From the NCBI GenBank assembly GCA_028673005.1, contig CM054116.1, forward strand, positions 93,826,707 through 93,890,706: a stretch of 64,000 nt of DNA. Direction: 5' to 3'. Numbering within the stretch: position 1 is the stretch's first letter; each line of letters begins with the position of its first letter. The notes under the pieces were generated by a model. It was not told where the DNA came from, did not search any database, and worked only from the letters and a program-made list of their open reading frames with translations. Made by a program: the position numbers and the translations under genes. This stretch comes from Tanypteryx hageni (lineage: Eukaryota > Arthropoda > Insecta > Odonata > Petaluridae). This document shows positions 23,528-35,180 of this stretch, piece after piece.

Positions 23528-24867
23528 CAGTGGTGAGCTATGAATAATTTAAGAATGGGCTCACATTTTTATCGACCACCCCTTTTTAGGCACGTTTCGC
23601 TTTCAACATAAGTGCCTATTAGCATCGTTTTGCCTGTCCGCATGTTCATTCTCGGCTTCTACCAAACGGATTTTTATGAAATTTGATATTAAGAACTGAC
23701 AGTCAAAGACAATAAGAAAATCACAAAAATAAATCATGTAATACAATCAGGCATACCACTTTACAGGTGACAAAAAATAAACTTTCCGTTATATCTCGTA
23801 AATTTTTGGTCAAATTAAAATAATAGAGGAAATGAAATACTCTACATTACTAGTTCTACAAGTTTATTTAAAAACTATTTCCGTTCAGTAGAAGCCGAGA
23901 ACGAACATGCAGACAAACAAACCGAAGCTAATAGGCACTTATGCTGAAAGCAAAACGTGCCTAACAAGATGGAAAAGTATACTCTATAAATGGAATACAC
24001 AGAGATTTCAAAGGCATTCTTAATGGGAAATATGTATGAAAAGGTATCTAAAGATTGGGAGATTCTCGAATTTTCATCCCCGAAACTAAGTCATAGTAAT
24101 TATATGGTCTCGGGGACTATCTGTTAGTAAATGTTGTTATTTATCCAAATAAATTTTTTAATCTATACCTCACAGATCATATAAGAGTATGGGAAAGAAA
24201 TATATGGATTTTTAATTGTTGTTTGCTGAGAGAACCATCTTCACGATCGATGTAAACAAAATATGCGATATCATTAATAAAGTCAGACTCAACCTTGTGG
24301 AATTTGCTCATTATGAGATGTAATGAAACAACTTTGACATGTCCACACAATTTAACAGATGCAAACAAAATATGCGATGTTTTGCATGGGATTTTCTATA
24401 CTATAACTCGTAAGTATGTGGTCTCGCAGACTTCCTTGTAGTAAATGTTGTTCTATATCCAAATAAATCTTTTAATCTATATCTTACAGATCATATAAGA
24501 CCTAGGGAGAGAAAATTTTGGTATTTCATTGTTGCTTGATGGATGCCATTTAACGAGATACGAGTATAAGTTTATTAAAGTAGTTATGTAAAGTGGAAGT
24601 TCTAATTGATGGATTCAGTTCAAATCACAATTGGGCAATAAATTTTCATAACAATCATTCATACTTAATTTAATTAAAATCCATACAGTGGTTTAGGAGA
24701 TGAAAGTTAAGACTGACGGACGGTTCAGACGTGCCCATAAAAGGCATTCCACTATTACCGGTTCGTTGGTAAAGAATGACTAATAAACGATAATTTTCAC
24801 AATGGGCTTGCAAAGTTAAAAAAATTTTAACTATGGTCTCTTGTGAGCCCACTACAGCTCACCACTG
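23528..24867. mobile_element. hAT-type non-autonomous element with 8-bp target duplication
   Basis: Ends are cagtggtgagctatg (23528) and agctcaccactg (to 24867). Flanks are cgtatatg at 23520-23527 and catatatg at 24868-24875, 7 of 8 identical, which is the hAT hallmark. Inside are a foldback element (23586-23964) and a ~95-bp direct duplication (from 24103 and from about 24415, beginning tatggtctcg and tgtggtctcg). There is no transposase frame. A diverged right-end fragment of the same family sits at about 29180-29272. Confidence 0.8.
23586..23964. mobile_element. foldback element with ~85-bp inverted arms
   Basis: The left arm begins ttaggcacgtttcgctttca and runs to about 23670. The right arm (about 23880-23964) is its inverted copy, sharing gcctattagc, catgttc and ctcggcttctac blocks at roughly 90% identity. 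The 379-bp unit lies wholly within the hAT element, and the loop is AT-rich and non-coding. Confidence 0.75.
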
Positions 24868-25699
24868 CATATATGCCGGCGTATAAGTCGATCTCGATTT
24901 TTCAGATTGTAAATACACGATTATACATATATTCGCCATATAAGTCGACCCCCCACTTTTTCACTAAAAAAACTTCGAATGAAGAATACGAGGAATTTTA
25001 TGTTTTGTAAAACCTAGATGTTACCTTTTCCAAAAAATGCAGTGTCGATTTTTGAGTTATTAAATAAATTGTTTAATTTAAGAAAGATCAGTCATATACC
25101 GTCTTGCCATCTATTGGCAGAATGTATTTCTACTTATCTATCGTTCCTATAATTGCAAATAGATCGTTTATGTTTTTGAGATTCAGTAATAAAAACAAAA
25201 GTTAAAATTTTTATTAACTATTAAAAATAATTATCTTAAATCTTTTAAAATAAATGACAGAATATGTAAACAATGGAGCAGCTTATTCAAAATGGTGATC
25301 ACCTACATCGTAAGATCAAATGTTTTCGTAAATATCAAGTTTTCGGAATTTTTTTTTGAGCTTCAAAGGTCGACTTATACACCGTCATATATGGTAATTA
25401 GGCATTATATGGAATTAGTTTGAAGCCAGAATCTATTGAATACATGAGGAAGAAAGATGTAGACTGTAAGTGTTGGCCCTGGAATATTGAATAGGGAGAG
25501 ATTGAAAAGGCTTGTAGCATTTTGAAGTCTAAGAAAGCAGTAGGAATTGATGGCCTTACAGTAGAAATTTTTAAAAGAATTGGGAAAAGAGAGGAAAGAG
25601 AGTATTTATAAATTGCGCTGTACAAATATGAAGAGCAATAGTGGCCAAAAGACTTCACTGGATCAATTTTGATTCCATTGAAGAAGAACAAAGTAATTG

Positions 25700-27110
25700 A
25701 ATGTATATTTTGTGTTTTCAAGCTCTGATGAGCCTTTCTACAGAAGAAGGTAATTTTTGCTCCTTTCAAGAGTATGAATATGCTCAAGTTCTCTGCAGAG
25801 ATAAATATAAGCATGGCGGTGTGGCAATATATATAAAAAATGTATTAACTGATTTTATTTTTCCAAACAAGATTAAATATAAGCAACTAAATAAGGACAA
25901 GGATTTTAAATTTGCAGGCATAAATTGTAAATTTGAAAACTCTGTCTTTACACTCATTATTTTTGCATTCAACTAACAAACGTGCGATATTAAATATTGT
26001 AAACAAGCTAGATAAAAACATGTTATTCAGGGTATGACGACATTCCATTTTTTCTAAATGTATTAAGTACTTGGTGGAATCACTTATTTATCTCTGTAAC
26101 CAGTCATTGAGCACAGGAATGTTTTGTAATGCCCTAAAAGTATCTAAGGTAGTGCCTATATACAAAAAGGACAGTAAAACTTGTATGTCAAATTATCGCC
26201 CTATTGCAATAGTTCACCATCAGTTTTTATTATGTTATCAATTATAAAATGGGTTCTATCCAAATCTTGCCTATCAGGCGCACATCCATTTATTTTTGCA
26301 GGTGAGTCGACCTTAATTACTGCTGAAGATTCTGGCAACCTACTTTTGAGAAATCTAAAAGTATCCCTGAAGTACATGGAAAATTGGTGTGAAAATAATT
26401 TCCTTCATCTAAATGCTAAAATGCAACAATGGAATTAATGAGCAGCAAGCAGCCACCCAATGAAAGCTTACTGTTGAAATTAAACCCACCCGTCAAGTTG
26501 AAACCACTAAATTTCTTGGGTTTCATCATGACTCCAAGCTTAATTGTAAAAAGTATATTAACCTTATAGCTAGTACTAAGTTCAGCTATATATACTTTAT
26601 TTTAAGACAATTAGCAGAGACAGTCAATAGTATAACTGTAATAAATACTTATTGTCCAAATACAGACAAGAGCAATCAGGTGCATAGTTGTAGTTAAGGC
26701 CAAAATTCCTTGTAAATCTTTATCAAAAAATGTAATATCCCACCCATTCCCTTCAAATAATAATTTTTGTAAAATATTCGGAATTTAAAAACACAAACTC
26801 AAGTACATATACACAAATATGTAACAAGGAACTGCACTAAAATACATTCCACATGCCAGAGTAAAACTAAATTTTAATGGACCCTACAATATGGGTCTTC
26901 AACAAGCTTCCATCTAATGCAAGAAATACTACAAGGTTAAATAATCTTAAAAGGGCTGCAGATAAATTGTTACTAAAGAATTGCTATTTTGATGTCCATG
27001 ACTTTTAAAATTAATTTCATGTGTGTCATCTTATTTCCTTAATTTGTCTCATGTTTGTTTTTGTACAAATCTATGGACCAATAAAATATTATTATTATGA
27101 CTGAATATCC
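25700..27110 (+). pseudogene. decayed Jockey/CR1-like LINE with ATT-repeat tail
   Basis: The 5' part has an endonuclease-like stretch with KYKHGGVAIYIKN (about 25809-25850). The RT part has SKVVPIYKKDSKTC and NYRPIAIV (about 26140-26215), and a catalytic-box remnant FAGESTLITAEDS (about 26297-26336), where the usual F/Y-A-D-D has become FAGE. The element ends near aataaaatattattattatg at about 27080-27098, a microsatellite-type LINE tail. Several stops and frameshifts make it inactive. Confidence 0.6.
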
Positions 27111-27480
27111 AAAAAATTTAGACCTACCTAGTTATAAATTGTGAAAAATGATAAAAACCATTTCATAATATTAATTGTACTATATTAGTCACTTAATTTT
27201 TTCTTATATTAAGAAAATCAGATGGACAGCGAGAAAAACAAATGAAGTTTTGAACACAGTATGAGAAGGCAGGAACTTAATTAGAATAATGAGGGAACGA
27301 GAAGAAATGGGTCAAATTTTGAAAGGTGTCGACTGTAATAAGTCATAAAGGAAGAATGTTAGGAAAGAGGTAGGAAGAGAAAAGGCATATTATATGCATT
27401 AAAAGAAAGAATTAGCAATGATAACTTGAAGAGAAATCCTTTGGATATCACATACTGATTTGGTTATAGCTATAATCTTC

Positions 27481-28097
27481 TGGAATGACTGAAGGCAGCC
27501 AACCTTATCATAACACCCTTCACCCCATCAATAAATATAAAATTTAATATTAATCTCAAAATATTATAAGTATCTCTTTTATCTGTGCAAAGTTAATTCT
27601 GAATATAGCCACACAATATTAAAAAATCAGCCAAAACAATTCCATCTTTGCGACCCTGTGAAAACTTTTCGCAACCCCACTTGGTAACCATTTTCATATG
27701 GAAATAACATGTCTTGTACAAGGAAATATAAATTATTAGTATAATGCTAAAACTGACAAACATGTAATTTTCTCATGTTTTAAGAATTAACGTTGGTAAG
27801 ACCATATAACAGGAATGTGAAAAACATTTGCTATTATAACACTTAAGATGTTGTTGATGAATTTCAACAATTTTCTCAATTATTAAAACATAAATACATT
27901 TTTGGTATCACAGATATTAAAATGTTTCACAAAAGTAATACTTTCGTTCTTATTAACACCGCCAATATAAACGTATCATTAAGCGGAGTTTAATGTAGAA
28001 CAAATAGGCAGCGTTTCAACCATATATTGTATGGGTATTTGGAGGAGAAATAGGCATCAAATGTCTCTGAATTTTCCTGAATAATTGGACAAGGAAT
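27481..28097. other. intergenic DNA downstream of POLR3K
   Basis: No gene is seen. The block ctttgcgaccctgtgaaaac at 27647-27666 resembles an end of a 'tgcgacccc' hAT-type MITE but has no partner. AATAAA on the minus strand overlaps the POLR3K stop codon (28097-28102). Confidence 0.4.
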
Positions 28098-28494
28098 TTA
28101 TTCACGCCAGCGGTGGTTACACTTTGGATTGCAGCATTTGTAAAAGGTTGTCATTGGTTCATCTGCGGATCTCGTTTGAATCTGCATGAAAAATGCTCTC
28201 GGATGACTACACTTTGGACATGTCTCTTCCGTAGAATCCACGTTAGCCCACGCCTCAGCCCCTCCGAGCACATCATCACACTCCTGCATAAAATACATGA
28301 TTTTAAATATCAAAATACAAATAACTTCGTTAAAAAAGAAAAGTATTATATACCTTTGGTTTTGTATACAAACGACGTGAAAACTTTTCTGTTATATTGT
28401 ATATATATGGGCAAGAAGAACAAAAATATCTAAGTGAATTAGTCCCTTCTTCAATTCGTAGTGAATTAGCACAAACAGGACAAAATAGTAACAT
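28098..28494 (-). CDS. POLR3K: RNA polymerase III subunit RPC10 (RPC11/POLR3K)
   Basis: Two exons on the minus strand: 28354-28494 (47 codons from the ATG at 28494) and 28098-28283 (61 residues and stop). They are joined in phase 0 across a 70-bp intron. The 108-residue product equals the usual family length. It is the small Pol III subunit needed for RNA cleavage, proofreading and termination. The N-terminal zinc ribbon has FCPVC and FCSSC pairs. The C-terminal TFIIS-like ribbon has CPKC, CCNPKC and the loop SADEPMTTF, with the acidic DE pair that reaches the polymerase active site. Segment DDVLGGAEAWANVDST is typical of the linker. The gene is divergent from BABAM2, with 1.17 kb between start codons. 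All key residues are present. Confidence 0.96.
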
Positions 28495-28688
28495 TTTTGA
28501 AAGAAGAAATGCTCACACACTAACTATTGCCACAAGCATGTTCCTACCTCGATGTTTTCATTTGATATAGTAATTCAATTGTTACCGAATCATTGTATAA
28601 TAGACTATAACATCTTCGCAGTATGATGAAGCTAACATTGGTGCTAAGTGACGTATCACAATGAAAATTTTAATTTATGACTCTAAAG

Positions 28689-29177
28689 CAGGTCTGAAAG
28701 TCACGGTCTGCGGGCCGAATGCGGCCCCCGTGGTACATTTCTGCGGCCCGCGAAGTAAGGTAGTTTACATTAAATGGCCAAAACTCAAATGCATTTCTTA
28801 TAAAATATTTCAAGCAAATCTAAGAAATTTAAAAAGTTTGTTAAATCAGCACTTTTAAAATATGCGTAGTTTATTGCTCATTCAGATTTATAAAAATTCT
28901 GTACAGGTTGAGAAATAAGTATGTTCTTTCTGCTGTCAGTGTGTGTTTTGCCTGTCAAAAGAATCTAATCCTCGACGCCGAAACTAACATTTTTGTAATG
29001 AATGGGTTAAAGGCCGAACCATAGGGTTGGGGCGATTTCTTCCTTGGGGAAGAATGAATGTCCAAAGAATATGAAACGGTGTGAGGATAGGGAAAGTATG
29101 CGGCCTTAATGTGGCCCGCGGGTTCGGTGGAAGGCCTTCATGCGGCCCGCCCACCGATGTGAGTTTGTGACAACTAC
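28689..29177. repeat. hAT MITE, 'tgcggcccgc' family, degenerate copy
   Basis: The start (caggtctgaaagtcacggtc) and the end (gatgtgagtttgtgac) are poorly matched. The interior shares long blocks with the complete copy at 55882-56398 (inverse orientation) and with the fragment at 61385-61760, e.g. gcggcccgc, gttggggcgatttcttcc and ccaaaactcaaatg. It lies in the divergent interval between POLR3K and BABAM2. Bounds are approximate. Confidence 0.6.
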
Positions 29178-29179
29178 TT

Positions 29180-29272
29180 AAAGTTTTCCAAATCTGCACG
29201 ATAAAAATGGGCTCGATGAATGAGTTAAAATTTAACAATGGGCTCGTGCGAGTCCACCGCAGCTCATCCCTG
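29180..29272. repeat. fragment of the hAT element seen at 23528-24867
   Basis: The stretch ending caatgggctcgtgcgagtcc, then accgcagctcatccctg, matches the right terminus of the 23528-24867 element at many positions. No left end is present. Confidence 0.5.
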
Positions 29273-29662
29273 GTTATAATATAACGACCTAGACATAAAT
29301 AGAATATATATTCATATATATATAATTCTCATATGGTTCTCATTTTGGTATGTCATTGATTAAAGGAATTCGGACTTCCTCATAAACACATTGACTTTTC
29401 CTAATATATCGTTAAAATAGATTTAAAGTAAAATATTTTGTGCCACATGTAATTTCAACTCTTATGATAAATATTCCGTCACTTGCCAAGTTTGTAGAAG
29501 AGCGGAAAAGCAGCTGCAATTGACATTTATGTTTTCATTACAAAAGCACAAAACTTTGTCTACTGTAGAGAGTAATACACATTTAACTTGATCACAAATA
29601 ATGTTTTTACCTATTTATTTGATTATTGTGAAGTTCTGTGATGTGACCATATCTCGATTGAC
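29273..29662. other. BABAM2 upstream region
   Basis: AT-rich DNA before the BABAM2 start codon. It presumably contains the promoter and 5' UTR, but I see no clear TATA box or initiator to call. An in-frame TGA at 29639-29641 lies eight codons upstream of the ATG. Confidence 0.4.
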
Positions 29663-31172
29663 ATGACGGTGATGGAGTCAATTTTCTCTGATTTCCAACC
29701 GCTGGTTGAGGAAGTAGTGTCAAGTACTAATTTTGGTAGGTTTTATTTTAATTTTAAACTGTAACTTATGCATTTCGCAATAACTTTATATATTTTTCCT
29801 TTTCTCGTAGGGTGTGAAACCAGTGTAGTAATTAGTGACGTACAAACTGGACTAGCAGATGAGGGCAATGGTCCCTGTGGAGATCGCTTCAAATTAGTTA
29901 TTCCAATCGCTGGGCAACAAATTACATGGAGCGTAGTGCTTGATGCTCTTAACCCTCATTATCCTCCAGATTTTTGTTTTGATGACCCGTCGTTTTTAAC
30001 TTGTCCTAAGCCTGAATTTCTCGAGGAGCACGTACCTAGTCTCTTGAATTGGAATCCTGAGAACCCCAAAGCACTGCTTCACGTAATTGAAGAATTGCTG
30101 GACCTTTATAAAAAACATCAGGTAATATTAATTACGATTAAAAAATGAGAAATTTTGTTAAACCACAATCTATGAATTCTCGCTATTTAAAATTTTTATT
30201 TGAGATAGGAGGATGGCAATTGAAACAGCTATGATATCTTATTCGCTCAATTTAAATGTACCAGTTTGGAATATCATTAATATATTTCAGACCGCATGAG
30301 GTGTCTGCAAGGAGTATATCTTATTGTTTTTTGTTTTTTCGTCAATAAATTTTAACGTAATTGAAATGCAATTTTGTATTCAGGTGAATCAGCTGAAGAG
30401 TTACTCCCGCCTGCAGTTTGAGTACACATCGATAATTAGCCAGCCTGGTGTGTCTGAAAACGATGTTGAGGTTTTGGTTCAGTCCAGAGAAAGACGAAGG
30501 GTAGATCAGGAAGGGTCTCCTCCAGTTCACTTTTCAATCCGTCTTCCAGTGGATTACTCGTACCTACCTTCGCTTCCTGATACTTCCCAAGATCTAGGAC
30601 CCAAGGAAGCTCTTCTTTATGTTACATTCCCATCTACGGAAAAGGGCTTAAGCCCAAAAAGAGGAGGAGCTACGTTGGGTCGAGTGTCTCCAAGAGTGCA
30701 GCTTTCTTGTCAGTTAGAACAAAGCCTCTATTACCCTTCCCTTCGTGTCCCATCTTTTCCTCCTGGTCGCTGCCTCGTAGATTATGTACCAGCAGTGATA
30801 GATTTATTAGACTCTGAAGTCAAATCAGTTGCTAACAGCTTCAACTCAAGAAAAGATTTCCTTGCGGCATTATTGACAGAATTTGGTACATCTGTTCTTG
30901 AATATGACGCCCTGACATTCTCTAAAGCATGTATTTTGTATGATGATGGTGTTTTGCTTTGTTTGGTTTATATTGCAATTCCACCAAAATTTCCTAAGGA
31001 CAAACCCATTTATGTTTGGCAGTCTGTTCGTTGTATGCCCTATGGTAAACCTTACACACGTAAGGTGGAAGATTATCCTTATAGCCCTCGTTGGAGTATG
31101 TCTGAAATGATTTTTAGGTTAAAAGTTTTTATGAAAGAATATGCAATTGATTTTTTTCGCCAGTGTTCCTAA
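29663..31172 (+). CDS. BABAM2: BRISC and BRCA1-A complex member 2 (BRE/BRCC45)
   Basis: Three exons, 29663-29735, 29811-30121 and 30384-31172, with GT/AG junctions and continuous phase. They encode 390 residues, close to the 383 of the human protein. The ATG is supported by an upstream in-frame stop at 29639, and a second ATG lies at codon 4. BRE is the scaffold that holds the BRCC36 K63-deubiquitinase in BRISC (cytoplasm) and BRCA1-A (nucleus, DNA damage). It is built from UEV-like domains without a catalytic cysteine. Recognisable family landmarks are CGDRFKLVIPIAGQ and HYPPDFCFDD in the first UEV, LLNWNPENPKALLHVIEELL, and in the second half CLVDYVPAVIDLL, EFGTSVLEYD and KVEDYPYSPRW near the C-terminus. 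The third exon carries two thirds of the protein. There are no internal stops. Confidence 0.95.
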
Positions 31173-32065
31173 ATATACAATCATCAGGTGATTGATGTAA
31201 AAATCTCTGTCTTCATTTGTGCATCATATTGTCTGTGGCTAGAATATAAAAGTGACATGAACAGGAAGCAGTTATTTTTTGTACAAAAATCAGAACAAAT
31301 TTTTCATGTTTTCCTCTCAGTTAAACAAGATGGAATTTTGAATTGGATAATCGTAGATAAATGCATTTTAAATTTGATCTTTTATGTTTGGCATTGCATA
31401 GGAATGTTAATCGGGTCTCATCATACTGCAATTGTATGAGCTTGACTAAGATTTTTAAATTATTTCTTTAAGTCACATGGAAGCCAAGGAGATTTGAAGT
31501 GTTACTCTTTTGTCAAACTTCTTGCTGGTATTAAAACTTGTTCCTTTTGCTTAGTTGTGGAAAAGTATAAATCAAATTATAATGGTTACGTTTTCAAGCC
31601 ATTCGTTTCAAATTTTATCTTTTAATTAAAAAATGATGGATTAACATGAGAAGTTCATTATTTTAATCTTATAAATTGTTGCTTTCTGCTAACTTGCAAT
31701 TATTATTTTTTCATAAAATGCTTATTTTGGTTTCGGTAAAATCGAATATTGATTGTAACAATATTATTATTTCAATTACATTTATTAATTCATAAATCAT
31801 TGAATAATTTAACGATGCTGCCATATTGTAACAGTTCTGAAGTAATAAATATATGTATCCAGTCCCAAGCTGAAAGTAATTTACAATATTCTTCTATGCT
31901 ATAAATAACTGTAAATAATTTATATTTTTCTCATCTGCAGCTGACTTCATATTAAGTTTGATTTGATGATCGACTCGCTTTGTTCTTCTATTCCTCTTGA
32001 TTACTCTGTTGTAGCCAAAACAAATTATGAAACCAACACCTTAATTTTCTGAGGTGAAGTATCAT
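31173..32065 (+). other. BABAM2 3' untranslated and downstream DNA
   Basis: AT-rich. AATAAA at 31844-31849 is a candidate poly(A) signal about 670 nt after the stop. The long frame at 31188-31439 has no known domain and lies in the expected 3' UTR. Confidence 0.4.
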
Positions 32066-32961
32066 GGGTCGAGTGAATAAAAATTAAGCAAATGCTTAAA
32101 GCAAACAGTAAAAGCATTTGCTAAAAACATAAGCAAATGCTTAAAGCTAAAAGTTTGCTTTTGTTTATAAGCATTTGCTACTCAGTTTTAAGCAAATGCT
32201 TAATTTTTACGGAAGAAAGCTCTTTGCAACTCTTCCATCACTTGTTTTTGTTTACATTTAAATTTTTACATAGTTGAATTGCAAACTAAAAACAAATATA
32301 TTGGGTATTATTTTTTAAAAAGCTAATTAATAATTTTTTTGAACTATTTCTTTTATAACTGAATTCGATGGTATCACAAATCATGGGTGCATTTTTATTC
32401 AGTTAGTTATAGTATTTTTATCCAGTCATTTCCCTTTATAGTAATTTTGGACGCCACAAATTTTACTGTCTTACATACAGTTGTGTATTGTACGTGGTGT
32501 TCTTCCCCGACTCCTATTTGAAATCCGGGATCACTTAAGTAGGTACCTTAAAAATATTTCTATCTTCTGTTTGGAAGACAGTGCCCCACTTGATATTCAC
32601 TGAGTAACAGATTTGAAATATACTTAACATTTTCTTCATAGAAACGATATAAATTTTATAACCATTGGTTGTTGAAATTTTCTCATATTTTTAACCTTTC
32701 CTGTCACTATAAACTTCCATATTTATATTTAGGATCAAGTATCATGAAAATAGAGTACTTAGAAATATCTTAGCAAGCCCTTTACCTCACTTAAAAAAGT
32801 TTAAGCATATGCTTAAAGCATTAAGCAAAAGCTGTTTTATTCACACAATTTTAAGCAAATGCTTAAGAAAAATCCTAAAAATAAGCAAATGCTTATTCTT
32901 TCTAGCAAATGCTATTTTTTTATTTACCCCAAATCAAGCTTATTTTTTATTCACTCGACCC
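32066..32961. mobile_element. MITE with clustered aagcaaatgctt motifs
   Basis: Terminal inverted repeats are gggtcgagtgaataaaaatt at 32066 and its mirror, tttttattcactcgaccc, ending at 32961, with one or two mismatches in ~24 bp. Both subterminal regions carry about five close copies of the near-palindrome aagcaaatgctt or its half agcatttgct, at 32086-32202 and 32803-32922. The middle is plain AT-rich DNA with no coding frame. A target duplication is not evident. I cannot assign a superfamily. Confidence 0.75.
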
Positions 32962-34244
32962 AATTTCTTGAAATTACAGTGACATTGGATTGTCTATTTG
33001 TATTTAGATAATCACCTAATTATCAATAAAGAATACCTTAGTTTGAAAATGGTGAATTTAGTATGAAAACCTAATCGCCTTTATAAACCAACTTAATTTC
33101 AACTTAATTATTTCTGTTTTAAATAATTTTTGGGACCAGTTTTAGTTACCACTGCATCATGAGGCTATTTACAAGCTCAAGTCTTGAGCATATAAGTAGT
33201 CTAGGGGCTCCGCCATGGGACGCTAATGTGGCCCCAATTCTGTGGTCTCACTTAACTTTTTTACATTGAGTGTTCAATCAAAATTTTCTCACATTTCAAA
33301 AAATTCAAAATTACTTTTCATTTTACATATTGAAGTAACAAAAGCAGTTTATAAAGCAAAAATATACCAAATAAAAACAAAATAGGATATAAAAACTTTT
33401 TACAACATTTTAGTCTATTTATATACTATGTATATAATAAATGTATCATGGCGCATGCAATGAAGCTTAAATATCTCTGTTGGAATTTGGACCAATGGAT
33501 GAAGTGACAATCTTTGTAATTATTAATATGATGGTTAACTGGGAGGAAGAGGTAATGAGAGGGGGAGAATACAAAATGGATAGGGGAAGGAGGTTGTGAC
33601 TATTGAACAATTAGCTGTAAATTATAGTTCTTGGTTTATTTCATTGATAACAATAGCGACTTTGAACATTCACAGCAGTTGCTTTGAGCTCAGAAAACTT
33701 ACTTTTACTATTTTGTTAACTATATCAGTTTGTGAGCAAAGTAGGTCATCGTGCAGTTTCTTTTAAATGAAAATTCTTGGTTGAAATAGTCAAACTTTTT
33801 TTAGATAACCACGTTTAATCCAAAATAGATAATTTGGATAACTCTTCTATTACAATCACACCTCTTTTGGTGCTACCTCTTTTCACATCATTTTGTTATA
33901 ACACTCATCATTCTGGAGTCCTGTATAGGAATACGCAATATGAAATGCTCTCTTATTTTTGTCTGAGTTATGTATTCTACCAATGACAGCGGCGTTTGCT
34001 AGCTGGCACTACACCATTCAATTCAAGCCTACACTAGTTTTGAGCACTTCCCTGTGTCATGCATTTACTCCATTGTGATATCTCTTTTTGCCTAATTTTT
34101 ACGTTTTTGTGAGCAACTGTAACCCATAATCAGGTCCAGCCAAGGGTACAGGTCGCCCCAGGCACCTTCCCAACAATCAGTTTGTATAAGACCTGTGTGA
34201 TGGTACCACACTGTCTAGTTTCTCTCCTGCTGTAAAGCAGTACA
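32962..34244. other. intergenic DNA, no gene seen
   Basis: AT-rich. A short GC-richer block near 33204-33245 (ggggctccgccatgggacg) looks like a hAT MITE end without partner. No domain-bearing frame was found. Confidence 0.3.
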
Positions 34245-34870
34245 GTGAGAGGAAAAACTTGCGAGTTCAGAGCATTGCTGCTGCTTGACAATGCCCCGAG
34301 TCACCCAGAAAACCTGAACATACTATGCACCGAACTGCCAATGGAGATGGTTCTACCTTCTACCCAACACAACTTCTCCTCTGTAGCTAATGAACCTGGG
34401 CACCATAGGGCACTTCAGAGCATAATAACTGGGGCATGTTTTTAATCAGTTGGTCGAGGTTAAGGAAGATCGAGAACAGTCCACCATGGATTTTTGACAG
34501 TCATTCAACATAAGGAAGGCATTTGAGATCATCAGCACTACATGGAAGCAAGTAAGCAACACCTGCATGAACTGTTTGTGACATAAGGAGTGGCCAGAGG
34601 CATGTCACAACTTTCGAGGGTTTGAGGATCTGATCTGCCATAACTAGTGACATAGTACAGCTGGCCAACCAAAGTAGATTAGAGTAAATTGATGTTAATG
34701 ATGTGGAAAAGCTGCTATATTCTCATACAGAGGCTCTTACCAATGAGGAACTGAAGGAGCTAGAAAACAGCTTGCTATGTAGAAGAGGAATGGTACTGAG
34801 TTTGCTCCACCAAGGAATTTGATGACAAAATTGCCAAAATTAACGAGATCCTCAAAATGCTTTTGGAGAA
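34245..34870 (+). pseudogene. decayed pogo/Tigger-like transposase, DDE core remnant
   Basis: The plus-strand translation has RALLLLDNAPSHPENL (about 34266-34313), the second-aspartate motif of DDE_1 (CENP-B/Tigger/jerky type) transposases. After a degraded stretch come Tigger-like tail pieces such as AFEIISTTWKQV (about 34515-34550) and EKLLYSHTEALTNEELKELE (about 34707-34766). Multiple stops and frame changes show it is inactive. Confidence 0.6.
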
Positions 34871-35180
34871 TTACATAGACTGGAAATGCAGCATCACAGC
34901 AAATAGAGGTGTTTCGTGGTCATCCCCCCTCTATGCTTACTCCAACCGTATGTTCGCTTTCCGATGCTCCTAACCAAGTGTCTGTAATTCATGTACCTGT
35001 TCAGCTTTCTCAGCATTCTGGGAAACCTTTTCCAACCTGTGATATAATTGATAATGCTAATATCCTGGTTTTCTCCACTGTTGCTCCCAATCAACAATTG
35101 GCTGATGTAAGTGTAAAACATGTCACTCATGGTCAACAGGGTATTACCAAACCTAAAAAGGCTTAACAAGACTTAGAAAA
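34871..35180 (+). other. possible LINE ORF1 tail or 5' region
   Basis: A plus-strand frame at 34909-35166 immediately precedes the LINE endonuclease. It has no recognised motif, so its link to the LINE is only positional. Confidence 0.25.

Larger units (their letters stand above)
23516..25393. mobile_element. TA-flanked MITE of the 'gtataagtcga' type, split by a hAT element
   Basis: The right end (tcgacttatacaccgtcata) is mirrored on the left by ccgtatatg before, and ccggcgtataagtcga after, the hAT insertion at 23528-24867. Joining the two left pieces across one copy of the 8-bp target gives a terminus matching the right end, with TA outside both. The interior proper is about 24876-25370 and non-coding. 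Confidence 0.55.
22690..27480 (+). pseudogene. fragmented RTE-like LINE, interrupted by nested insertions
   Basis: Three pieces on one strand read in order like one decayed element. At 22690-23515 is an apurinic-endonuclease-like part with VITQIYMSDHENGVGQFYNQ, a segment ending VVVGD, and LGRRNERRQKMVVF. At about 25394-25700 is an RT entry region with KSKKAVGIDGLTVEIFKRIG and then DFTGSILIPLKKNK. At about 27185-27480 is a C-terminal tail of the R-W-T-A-R-K-T-N-E-x-V-L type. In-frame stops and missing central RT motifs show it is dead. The gaps are filled by DNA transposons (about 23516-25393) and a second LINE (about 25700-27110). Assignment to the RTE/Craft type is by motif memory only. Confidence 0.6.
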
